Source of the DNA: an uncultured Prevotella sp. | GTDB taxonomy: Bacteria; Bacteroidota; Bacteroidia; Bacteroidales; Bacteroidaceae | Length of the DNA stretch: 9,240 nucleotides | Direction: 5' to 3' | Assembly: GCA_900553965.1 (NCBI GenBank) | Contig: USFX01000109.1 | Span: 1 to 9,240, forward strand | Shown here: positions 1-6,035 of the stretch, piece after piece | How the letters are laid out: every line of letters begins with the position of its first letter | Position numbering within the stretch: the first letter of the stretch is position 1 | Position numbers and translations under genes: made by a program | Notes under the pieces: generated by a model | What the model was told of the DNA's origin: nothing | Seen by the model: the letters and a program-made list of their open reading frames with translations, nothing else | The model's database searches: none

Positions 1-195
1 CGTCCGTGCGCGGTCGTCCACCCTGTATTCCAACATTCTCGGCTGCTTGGGCAGCTTCTGGCCATGGGGCTTATAGCCGGTGAAAAACTTCTCCAGCTTC
101 TTCGCCATCTTGGCCTCACGCGACGACGTCTGACCGCTGGCCGGAATGACAGCCAGCGAAAGCATGAGCAGGAATATATGTGAACGTCTCTTCAT
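1..195 (-). CDS. Secreted protein of unknown function, N-terminal part (runs off the left edge)
   Basis: Only the first 65 codons are in the window. The protein starts MKRRSHIFLLMLSLAVIPAS, a clear signal peptide: a positive start, a hydrophobic core, and a likely signal peptidase I cut at ASG before Gln21. The product should therefore leave the cytoplasm. The mature start is Lys-rich (KMAKKLEKFFTGYKP). The pattern of a short helix followed by a strand ending YRVDDRART reminds me of the N-terminus of Bacteroidetes proteins annotated as xanthan lyase or golvesin-domain proteins. That is a weak recollection from a short piece, so I give no function. The start codon lies one base after the stop of the acyltransferase gene, so the two are almost certainly one transcript. 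No ribosome binding site is visible, as usual in this phylum. Confidence 0.72.
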   Translation of the reverse strand, partial: MKRRSHIFLLMLSLAVIPASGQTSSREAKMAKKLEKFFTGYKPHGQKLPKQPRMLEYRVDDRART

Positions 196-196
196 C

Positions 197-751
197 CTAA
201 ATCTCTCCGACGGTGAAAAGCTCCGGATTCTTGCCCTTGAAATCCTTGAAATAGAGTTTTATCTCGCGCATCTGGCGGTCAATGTCCCCATCGGGGATGA
301 TGGTCCGAGTGCATGTGATGCGTTTCTTCTCATAGTCCACGCCGTAGAGTAGAATCGGCATGTCTGCCTTTTGGGCGATGTAATAGAACCCTTTCTTCCA
401 CTCCGGATTCAGCGAGCGTGTCCCCTCCGGCGTGATGCACAGATGGAACGTCCGGGAGCGGCGTGCCGTCTCGGCGAGATTGTCCGTCATGCTCGTGTGC
501 TTTGAGCGCCAGACCGGTATTCCGCCCATACGCCGGAATATCGGTCCGAGCGGCCAGAAGAACCACTCCTTTTTCATCAGGAAGTTGCTCTTGATACCGT
601 TGGCGCCGGAGTAGAGCTGTCCGATCAGGAAGTCCCAGTTGCTGGTGTGTGGGGCGAGACAGATGATATACTTGTCAGGATGAGGTTCCGACACGTCTGC
701 CGTCCACCCCATCTGTCTGTACAAAAGCCATTGGCAGAATGATTTCCACAT
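197..751 (-). CDS. PlsC-type (lysophospholipid/glycerol-phosphate) acyltransferase family protein
   Basis: A 184-aa protein with the motifs of the LPLAT superfamily. It has the catalytic HX4D block as HTSNWD (His35, Asp40), a second block GGIPVWR near residues 76-82, and the TPEGTRS block (residues 107-113) that binds the phosphate of the acceptor. It continues WKKGFYYIA and MPILLYGVDY, matching the usual fourth block. Members move an acyl chain from acyl-CoA or acyl-ACP to a lysophospholipid or similar acceptor at the inner face of the membrane. The acceptor cannot be told from sequence. It is shorter than typical PlsC (about 240 aa) and lacks an obvious long N-terminal membrane helix, so it may be a lipid-modifying relative rather than the main 1-acylglycerol-3-phosphate acyltransferase. 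An in-frame stop lies just upstream of the ATG, which fixes the start. It is followed after one base by the secreted-protein gene. Confidence 0.85.
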   Translation of the reverse strand: MWKSFCQWLLYRQMGWTADVSEPHPDKYIICLAPHTSNWDFLIGQLYSGANGIKSNFLMKKEWFFWPLGPIFRRMGGIPVWRSKHTSMTDNLAETARRSRTFHLCITPEGTRSLNPEWKKGFYYIAQKADMPILLYGVDYEKKRITCTRTIIPDGDIDRQMREIKLYFKDFKGKNPELFTVGEI

Positions 752-831
752 GATTTCAGATGTTTTCTTTTGTTATCCCGTCGGGCCGTTCCGCCTGTGT
801 TCGGTCAGCAGCCGGTCCGAAGTTGAACTTG

Positions 832-1104
832 TCAGTGGAGATTGTTGATCTGGTCGACAATCTCGTTGACGCTGCAGTTGAACTGCTCGGTGAGGTTCTT
901 GAAATAGGCCTTGGCCTTCATTCCCGGTTCTGCATGCGAGACTCTGCATATATAGTCTCCACCCATCTTGACGATAGAGTAGAGCAGAGCCTCTACATTT
1001 TCGCGATCAGCATCGGCGCTGTAGAGCGATACGGCTATGCACTCAGCGAATAGTTCCTCACAAATGCGGTTGATGTTGTGCTTTAATGTTCTTCTGTTTG
1101 CCAT
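832..1104 (-). CDS. Conserved hypothetical 90-aa helical protein
   Basis: A 90-aa protein beginning MANRRTLKHNINRICEELF. No enzyme motif, signal peptide or membrane segment is visible. The pattern of charged and hydrophobic residues suggests three or four amphipathic helices, with two Cys in the middle (Cys53) and late (Cys76) parts and a C-terminal helix ending DQINNLH. I recall similar small proteins starting MANRR-LK with an ELFAEC segment in many Bacteroidales genomes, always without a known role. That memory plus good codon use supports a real gene. It is followed by an 80-base gap before the acyltransferase gene; I see no promoter or T-tract terminator in that gap, so co-transcription is possible. 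Its upstream region carries a -7 element and the 22-bp dyad repeats described separately. Confidence 0.7.
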   Translation of the reverse strand: MANRRTLKHNINRICEELFAECIAVSLYSADADRENVEALLYSIVKMGGDYICRVSHAEPGMKAKAYFKNLTEQFNCSVNEIVDQINNLH

Positions 1105-1176
1105 AACTTTTATCGTTTTAAAGTGATGTCTTCTGATTCTTTATATTCTCTTTTCATGTAGCCCTAAAGGCGCAGA

Positions 1177-1222
1177 CGTTGTTACATGCACCGTGTAACG
1201 TTGTTACTTGGGCCGTGTAACG
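1177..1222. repeat. Two tandem 22-bp units, each with a GTTAC...GTAAC dyad
   Basis: Units at 1177-1200 and 1199-1222 share 21 of 24 positions and overlap by two bases, giving a 22-bp period. Each has an internal inverted repeat: GTTACA, 7 bases, TGTAAC in the first, and GTTAC, 9 bases, GTAAC in the second. The spacing of two turns of the helix and the dyad symmetry are what one expects from a pair of operators for a dimeric regulator on one face of the DNA. They lie about 80 bases downstream of the predicted -7 box of the 90-aa gene, so in its predicted leader. They could equally be RNA hairpins or a piece of a dispersed repeat. Confidence 0.6.
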
Positions 1223-1303
1223 CCATGCCGCAGCCGTCGCGGTCCGTCGTTGCCGTCGCCGTGATGCTGTTGTCGCGTCACGTCGGAGATGAGCTAACAT
1301 CGT

Positions 1304-1311
1304 CAAAGTTA
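1304..1311 (-). promoter_or_regulatory. Predicted Bacteroidetes promoter (-7 box) for the 90-aa gene and acyltransferase genes
   Basis: Read on the minus strand this is TAACTTTG, a full match to the Bacteroidetes -7 consensus TAnnTTTG. No TTTG box is found 19-21 bases upstream, so the -33 element is weak or absent. Transcription would start near base 1298 and give a leader of about 190 bases containing the 22-bp dyad repeats. The match is short and could occur by chance. Confidence 0.4.
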
Positions 1312-1380
1312 CGGAAAATAATCGAAAGGTGATGATTTTTATCATAAAAAAATATTAATTTGGTTATTTTGTTGTCTTTC

Positions 1381-1413
1381 TTTCCCTTTTCTCTCTGATT
1401 TTGATTATTTTTG
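1381..1413 (+). promoter_or_regulatory. Predicted Bacteroidetes promoter for pfp
   Basis: TATTTTTG at 1406-1413 matches the -7 consensus TAnnTTTG exactly. TTTC at 1381-1384, 21 bases upstream, is one base away from the -33 consensus TTTG. A start near base 1420 would give a leader of about 107 bases that begins with the hairpin at 1430-1461. Confidence 0.55.
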
Positions 1414-1429
1414 CATTTCGAAAGTTCAG

Positions 1430-1461
1430 GGCGTCATCCGACTGATGGCCGGTGTGACGCC
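1430..1461 (+). promoter_or_regulatory. Hairpin at the start of the predicted pfp leader
   Basis: GGCGTCA (1430-1436) pairs perfectly with TGACGCC (1455-1461), and an inner CCG/CGG pair (1438-1440 with 1450-1452) can extend the stem. No T-run follows, so this is not an intrinsic terminator. It would sit about 10 bases from the predicted 5' end of the pfp mRNA, where it could stabilise the message or be a protein site. Function is inference. Confidence 0.45.
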
Positions 1462-1526
1462 GCGGTACGTTATAATTGGAATGAGTTAATTCATTATTCA
1501 TTTAAATACATAGACAACTATCAGTT

Positions 1527-3170
1527 ATGGAAAAAAGTGCTTTGCAGATAGCAAGAGCTGCTTATCAGCCCAAGTTGCCGAAGGCTCTTCAGGGCGCAGT
1601 GAAAATCAAGGAAGGTGAACCGACACAGAGTGTAGACAATCAGGAAGAAATTAAGAAGCTCTTCCCCAACACCTACGGCATGCCCGTGGTTGAATTCGTT
1701 CCCAGCGACGAGGCCAACGGAAAGAAGATGAACGTCGGTGTCATTCTTAGCGGCGGTCAGGCTCCCGGCGGTCACAACGTCATCACGGGACTCTTCGACC
1801 AGATCAAGAAGCTCAATCCCGAAAACCGCCTTTTCGGATTCATCCTCGGCCCCGGCGGACTCGTAGACCATAATTATATAGAACTGACAAAGGATATTGT
1901 CGACGAATACCGCAACACCGGCGGATTTGACATGATTGGTTCCGGACGTACGAAGCTGGAGCAGATTGGCCAGTTCGAGAAGGGACTGGAGATCATCCGC
2001 GAGCTCGACATCAAGGCCATTGTCATCATCGGCGGTGATGACTCCAACACAAACGCCTGTGTTCTGGCTGAATATTATGCAGCGAAGAACTATGGTGTTC
2101 AGGTAATCGGATGCCCCAAGACCATCGACGGCGACCTCAAGAACACTCAGATTGAGACCAGCTTCGGTTTCGATACAGCCACAAAGACATACTCAGAGCT
2201 CATCGGAAACATCGAGCGCGACTGCAACTCAGCCCGCAAGTACTGGCATTTCATCAAGGTCATGGGCCGTTCGGCAAGCCATATCGCACTTGAGTGTGCC
2301 CTGCAGTGCCAGCCGAACATCTGCCTCGTGTCTGAGGAAGTGCAGCAGAAGGACATGACCCTCAACCAGATTGTCGACCAGCTCTGCGAGGCCATCGCCT
2401 ATCGCGCAGCCCATGGCAACAACTTCGGTACGGTCATCGTGCCCGAGGGACTCATCGAGTTCATCCCCGCCATCGGCCGTCTGATTCAGGAGCTCAACGA
2501 CCTGCTCGCCGCCCACGGCGCAGACTACAAGGATCTTGACAAGGACGCACAGCGCAAGTACATCGTGGAGCACCTCTCCAAGGAGAACGCCGCTACGTTC
2601 GAGACGCTGCCTGAGGGCGTTGCCCGTCAGCTCTCTCTTGACCGCGACCCCCACGGAAACGTTCAGGTTTCGCTCATCGAGACCGAAAAGCTGCTCTCAG
2701 ACATGTGTGAGGCCCGTCTGGCACAGTGGAAGAAGGAAGGCAAGTTCACCGGCAAGTTTGCCGCACAGCACCACTTCTTCGGATATGAGGGCCGTTGCGC
2801 TGCTCCGTCGAACTTCGACGCAGACTATTGCTACGCCCTCGGAACGAGCGCCGCACAGCTCATCGCCAACGGCAAGACCGGCTACATGGCCATCGTCCAG
2901 AACACGACGGCTCCGGCTGAAGAGTGGATTGCCGGTGGTGTGCCAATCACGATGATGATGAACATCGAGCGCCGCAACGGTGAGAACAAGCCCGTAATCC
3001 GCAAGGCTCTCGTCGAGCTGGACGGCAAACCCTTCAAGGCTTTCGCCGCAAAGCGTGACGAGTGGGCAAAGGAGACATGCTATGTCTATCCCGGACCGAT
3101 TCAGTATTGGGGACCGACAGAAGTTTGCGACCAGCCGACAAGAACTTTGGCTCTCGAACAGAGCAAATAA
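1527..3170 (+). CDS. pfp: Diphosphate--fructose-6-phosphate 1-phosphotransferase (PPi-dependent phosphofructokinase, long form)
   Basis: This cytoplasmic glycolytic enzyme moves phosphate from pyrophosphate to fructose 6-phosphate, giving fructose 1,6-bisphosphate; the reaction is reversible. The 547-aa length fits the long PPi-PFK group found in Bacteroidetes, spirochaetes and plants, as against about 320 aa for ATP-PFK. Key blocks are GVILSGGQAPGGHN (residues 71-84), the GGDDSNTNA block (169-177) whose second Asp replaces the Gly of ATP enzymes and marks PPi use, PKTIDGDL (197-204) with Lys198 and the catalytic base Asp201, MGRSASHIALECA (246-258) for sugar phosphate binding, and PEGLIEFIPA (306-315). 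The ATG at 1527 follows an AT-rich leader with no Shine-Dalgarno sequence. It has its own predicted promoter and a strong terminator right after it, so it is likely a single-gene transcript. High-GC, highly biased codon use fits strong expression. Confidence 0.96.
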   Translation: MEKSALQIARAAYQPKLPKALQGAVKIKEGEPTQSVDNQEEIKKLFPNTYGMPVVEFVPSDEANGKKMNVGVILSGGQAPGGHNVITGLFDQIKKLNPENRLFGFILGPGGLVDHNYIELTKDIVDEYRNTGGFDMIGSGRTKLEQIGQFEKGLEIIRELDIKAIVIIGGDDSNTNACVLAEYYAAKNYGVQVIGCPKTIDGDLKNTQIETSFGFDTATKTYSELIGNIERDCNSARKYWHFIKVMGRSASHIALECALQCQPNICLVSEEVQQKDMTLNQIVDQLCEAIAYRAAHGNNFGTVIVPEGLIEFIPAIGRLIQELNDLLAAHGADYKDLDKDAQRKYIVEHLSKENAATFETLPEGVARQLSLDRDPHGNVQVSLIETEKLLSDMCEARLAQWKKEGKFTGKFAAQHHFFGYEGRCAAPSNFDADYCYALGTSAAQLIANGKTGYMAIVQNTTAPAEEWIAGGVPITMMMNIERRNGENKPVIRKALVELDGKPFKAFAAKRDEWAKETCYVYPGPIQYWGPTEVCDQPTRTLALEQSK

Positions 3171-3183
3171 GACAATATAAAAC

Positions 3184-3246
3184 AAGCCACGTGCTATGCG
3201 GGCCGCCGGTTGCGGTATGGCCCGTTTAGCCCGTGGCTTTTTCTTT
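3184..3246 (+). terminator. Intrinsic terminator after pfp
   Basis: AAGCCACG (3184-3191) pairs with CGTGGCTT (3232-3239), followed inward by GCT/AGC (3193-3195 with 3228-3230) and CGGGCC/GGCCCG (3199-3204 with 3219-3224), closing on a 14-base loop. The right arm runs straight into TTTTT-C-TTT. This is a long, GC-rich, near-continuous hairpin with a T-tract, placed 13 bases after the pfp stop. The T-tract ends about 5 bases before the GH25 start codon. Confidence 0.9.
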
Positions 3247-3251
3247 CAGAC

Positions 3252-4142
3252 ATGCCTAAGACGACCAACAGACGTACAGACCGAAAAACTCCCCGCCGGG
3301 TCTACCGTTCTCCTGTGAAACGGAAGAAGCCCGGGCCGTTGCTGCGTTTGATGCAGAAGCTGCCGGGGTGGGCGTGGTGGCTGGGCGGCGCGCTCGTCGT
3401 GGCCGGGTATATCTGGGCTTTCTACTACTTCTTCGTCGGACCGTTCGGATTCCGCTGGCGGGCTATGTACGGTGACGTCTCATATCCCGAGGGCTATGAA
3501 ATCCATGGCATAGACATCAGCCACTATCAGGGGACCATCGACTGGGAGAATCTGAGGAACAACGGCATGATTGAGAAATGTCCCGTGCGTTTCGTCATGA
3601 TAAAGGCCACGGAGGGCGCGAGCAGGCTCGACAACCGTTTCAAGGACAATTTCTATCAGGCACGCGAACACGGATTCATCCGCGGCGCATACCACTTCTG
3701 GAGCACCCGCTCGACGGGAGAGGCTCAGGCTCGCTATTTCATCAGTCAGGTGCAGCTGGAGGACGGAGACCTTCCGCCCGTGCTTGACGTGGAGCATAAG
3801 GCCAAGGACCAGACGCCTGAGGAGTTCAGGAAAAGCGTGCTGACGTGGCTTGACATTGTCGAGAAGCACTATAAGGTCAAGCCGATAATCTATACTTACT
3901 ATAAATTCAAGATGGCATATCTCAGTGACTCCATCTTCGACCGCTATCCGTATTGGATAGCCCACTACTATGTGGACAAGGTGGAGTATAAGGGCAAATG
4001 GAAGTTCTGGCAGCACACTGACTGCGGCCGTCTGCCTGGCATAAAGGGATATGTCGATTTCAACATCTACAATGGCAGCTACTATGACCTTCGCCGCCTC
4101 ACCATCGGCGGACAGGGCGATGATGAGGACGACGAGGATTGA
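3252..4142 (+). CDS. Membrane-anchored GH25 lysozyme (N-acetylmuramidase)
   Basis: A 296-aa protein. Residues 1-38 are very basic (MPKTTNRRTDRKTPRRVYRS and on), residues about 40-63 form one membrane helix, and the rest is a GH25 domain that should face the periplasm. GH25 enzymes cut the beta-1,4 bond between MurNAc and GlcNAc in peptidoglycan. Visible family blocks are GIDISHYQGTIDW (86-98), FVMIKATEG (114-122), GAYHFW (145-150), PPVLDVE (175-181) with the Asp179/Glu181 catalytic pair, YPYWIAHYY (232-240), WKFWQHTDCG (250-259) and YVDFNIYNG (267-275). The C-terminus is a run of Asp/Glu. I start it at 3252 and not at the earlier in-frame ATG at 3210, because 3210 lies inside the terminator hairpin loop and would add 14 residues ahead of the basic region. 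No promoter box is visible in the 81-base gap, so its transcription may depend on read-through from pfp. Confidence 0.92.
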   Translation: MPKTTNRRTDRKTPRRVYRSPVKRKKPGPLLRLMQKLPGWAWWLGGALVVAGYIWAFYYFFVGPFGFRWRAMYGDVSYPEGYEIHGIDISHYQGTIDWENLRNNGMIEKCPVRFVMIKATEGASRLDNRFKDNFYQAREHGFIRGAYHFWSTRSTGEAQARYFISQVQLEDGDLPPVLDVEHKAKDQTPEEFRKSVLTWLDIVEKHYKVKPIIYTYYKFKMAYLSDSIFDRYPYWIAHYYVDKVEYKGKWKFWQHTDCGRLPGIKGYVDFNIYNGSYYDLRRLTIGGQGDDEDDED

Positions 4143-4211
4143 CCGTTGGCGGCATGTGGATGAGGGCGCGGCTCTTGTCTTATTGTGTTCAGATACAGGC
4201 TTCCATTTAAA

Positions 4212-4886
4212 TCATTTCAGGTCTATAGTCTTTTTATTATCTTTTTTATTTTGGTTCAGTTCGCCGTTCATATCGGCTTCTCCTAAATGTCTGCCTCTAC
4301 AGTCGAAGACTTCGTAGTGAGTCTTATGAAGCATGTCGATATACCAATAGCGGCCGCTGGCTTTTTCTTTATATACGGTTGCCCCTTGTATGGGTTCGAT
4401 ACCGCTGCATTTCTCAAACCGGGTGCAGTCTTTGAGCGAAAAGTTGAAAATGCCTTGTTCTTGGGCGTATTTCATCAATTCGCTGATTGTATGGAAGCAT
4501 GGTATCTTTATAAAGGTTTGTGGATAGTCGGCTTCTTGGATGGCATCTTGAAATAAGACCAGTTGATTGTTGCAATGGCGGCAGTTGTCGATGCACACAA
4601 ATTGTGTCTTGTCATTGATACATCTCCATGCCAGATGCTCCAGTCCGTCGTGTTCCTGATATATACAGCATTGTTCAATGTCCCAGTTGTAACACGTCAG
4701 ATTATTGTCAGTTTCCGGATGATTGACAGACGTGGCGTCACGTAGCAGATGTTTAATATGATTCAGATTCAGACTATCGCCGTTAAACCAATATTTGACC
4801 GACCTGTATCTTTTCTCTCTCAATTCTTTCAGAATGGGGAGTGTCGTGTCATCTATTGTTTTGAAGTAGATATTCAGCATATTCAT
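4212..4886 (-). CDS. Cassette protein with a C-terminal colicin E3-like ribonuclease domain (putative effector)
   Basis: A 224-aa protein in two parts. Residues 1 to about 160 match nothing I recognise; they hold ten of the eleven Cys, including a C-X3-C-X2-C cluster at 98-105 with His104, which could bind a metal. Residues about 178-224 resemble the RNase domain of colicin E3. RYWYIDMLH, then HYEVFDCRGRHLGEAD, then a Gly, a polar Lys-rich stretch and a hydrophobic end follow the order of E3 (Tyr-rich strand, D-X2-H, E, G-X-H-L-G, D, G, basic end). Asp184 and His187 line up with E3 Asp510 and His513; Glu192 would match Glu517 with one extra residue, and Lys219 stands where E3 has Arg545. E3 cuts 16S rRNA at the decoding centre. 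The start overlaps the ATPase stop (TGATG), so translation is coupled. No immunity gene is seen. The gene is firm; the E3 link is a by-eye match (about 0.5). Confidence 0.85.
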   Translation of the reverse strand: MNMLNIYFKTIDDTTLPILKELREKRYRSVKYWFNGDSLNLNHIKHLLRDATSVNHPETDNNLTCYNWDIEQCCIYQEHDGLEHLAWRCINDKTQFVCIDNCRHCNNQLVLFQDAIQEADYPQTFIKIPCFHTISELMKYAQEQGIFNFSLKDCTRFEKCSGIEPIQGATVYKEKASGRYWYIDMLHKTHYEVFDCRGRHLGEADMNGELNQNKKDNKKTIDLK

Positions 4887-6031
4887 CAGTTCCTTAACAG
4901 TTCAAACATGTCCATTTCCGTCTGGTCAAAAAATCCCTTGGGCTGGTAGTCCAGTCTGCCGTTACCCAGAATTTTCACTCTGTCTATCTTTAAAGAACGG
5001 TCGGTCTGATTGTATAAATGATACATGGAAACGTTGTCCTTGTTTATGCCGCACGCTGCATTTTCAGTGTTGGCTTTACAGGCCAGCTGTATGCCGGAGA
5101 TGATATGGTCACTGTGGGTCTCAACTACCACCTGTACACCGGTGCTGGCGACCATTGTTATCAGTCTGGCCAATTCGGCCTGTCCGGCCGGATGAAGATG
5201 GGCTTCAGGGTTCTCTATGATAATCATGGCTCCGGGTTTGGCTGACAGCAAGGCCACGACAACGGGCAATGTATATGATATACCATAACCGACGTTTTCA
5301 GCTTTCAGATCTTGAATGGCTTTCTGTTGACCGATGTCATTATATCCATAGGTTATCGAAAACGAATTATTGTCCTTTCCCGGTTCGACATTGAGTGTTA
5401 TGTCGGAACTGATTTTCTGTTCCCACCAGATGGTTTGGCTCAGTAGGCTCAGGTCAGTCTTTTTTTCGTCGGTATAATCCGTCACGTCATTATTCCCGAA
5501 TTTATAAAGATATTGTGCGATGAGCTCTCCCTGACCACATTCCAGTGAAATCTGTTTTTGGGTCTCAGCTGCATACGTTTCTTTCGGGAAGATGCTTCTT
5601 CCTCCCCAGCGTGATGCGCTTATATATTGGAATTCATTGTTGAAAAGGGATATCTTGTCCAGCCTGTCGTTGCTGATGTTGTTGCTGTAGGACTTCTTTT
5701 TGAGGAATGAATCAGTCAGCGAATTGATGTCGGCATCAAAGACAAATGAAAAATTCTCGCCGGTGTCATCCGAAATATCAAAGGCCAGCTCTCCTTCCGT
5801 GGCCAAACGATAAAGGGCATCGTTGCCGATACCGATGTTACATAGAGGCTTATTCAAATCCAGTCCATCCATGAGACGCCCTTTCTGATAGGTTTGTCTG
5901 AGCAGGAGAAAGGCTTGTATGACACTTGTCTTGCCGCAACCGTTGACGCCGGTCAGTACCGTCAATTTGTTTAGGCCTATTTCTGTGTTCTTATGCGATT
6001 TGAAATTCTTGATGCCTAATCTTGTTATCAT
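4886..6031 (-). CDS. AAA family ATPase with C-terminal DUF3696 domain
   Basis: A 381-aa SMC/ABC-like ATPase of the AAA_15/AAA_21 type. It begins MITRLGIKNFKSHKNTEIGL, the usual first strand of RecF/OLD-like ATPases, then Walker A GVNGCGKTS (28-36). The signature-like block NVGYGISYTLPVVVALL (about 246-262) and the Walker B region IIIENPEAHLHP (270-281) with catalytic Glu follow. ETHSDHIISG (304-313) is the H-switch. The last ~35 residues, ending GRLDYQPKGFFDQTEMDMF, match the DUF3696 C-terminal domain. Unlike OLD nucleases (such as GajA) there is no TOPRIM domain, so this protein probably senses or controls rather than cuts. It is complete. It begins 4 bases after the DUF262 stop and its stop overlaps the next start, so the three products are likely made together. 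Confidence 0.93.
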   Translation of the reverse strand: MITRLGIKNFKSHKNTEIGLNKLTVLTGVNGCGKTSVIQAFLLLRQTYQKGRLMDGLDLNKPLCNIGIGNDALYRLATEGELAFDISDDTGENFSFVFDADINSLTDSFLKKKSYSNNISNDRLDKISLFNNEFQYISASRWGGRSIFPKETYAAETQKQISLECGQGELIAQYLYKFGNNDVTDYTDEKKTDLSLLSQTIWWEQKISSDITLNVEPGKDNNSFSITYGYNDIGQQKAIQDLKAENVGYGISYTLPVVVALLSAKPGAMIIIENPEAHLHPAGQAELARLITMVASTGVQVVVETHSDHIISGIQLACKANTENAACGINKDNVSMYHLYNQTDRSLKIDRVKILGNGRLDYQPKGFFDQTEMDMFELLRN

Positions 6032-6035
6032 ACCG

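Larger units (their letters stand above)
1105..1526. other. Divergent intergenic region between the 90-aa gene and pfp
   Basis: This 422-base gap has no convincing gene. A 63-codon frame on the minus strand at 1154-1345 is low-complexity Arg/Thr/Ala-rich sequence and looks like chance. From left to right it holds an AT-rich leader before the 90-aa gene, two tandem 22-bp dyad units (1177-1222), a GC-rich stretch with repeated ccgtcg-type words (about 1230-1290), a minus-strand -7 element (1304-1311), a plus-strand -7 element (1406-1413), a perfect-arm hairpin (1430-1461), and an AT-rich leader before pfp. Confidence 0.7.

Noticed and set aside
800..821. Inverted repeat TTCGG...CCGAA between the 90-aa and acyltransferase genes as a terminator
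   Set aside because: Arms of only 5 bp, a 12-base loop and no T-tract on the minus strand.
1154..1345. 63-codon minus-strand frame in the intergenic region
   Set aside because: It runs through the dyad repeats and promoter boxes, is Arg/Thr/Ala low-complexity, and has no support.
2147..2955. Frames of 82-141 codons on either strand inside pfp
   Set aside because: They lie wholly within a certain gene and reflect its codon bias.
3210..3251. Upstream in-frame ATG that would lengthen the GH25 protein by 14 residues
   Set aside because: It falls in the loop of the pfp terminator hairpin; ATG 3252 directly precedes the basic cytoplasmic N-terminus and follows the T-tract.
3480..4016. 178-codon minus-strand frame opposite GH25
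   Set aside because: The plus strand encodes an unmistakable GH25 domain across the same bases.
4212..4886. Toxin with a linked immunity gene (colicin or CDI-type locus)
   Set aside because: No secretion signal, Rhs/VENN-type pretoxin region or small immunity gene is next to it; the coupling to the ATPase argues for an intracellular effector instead.
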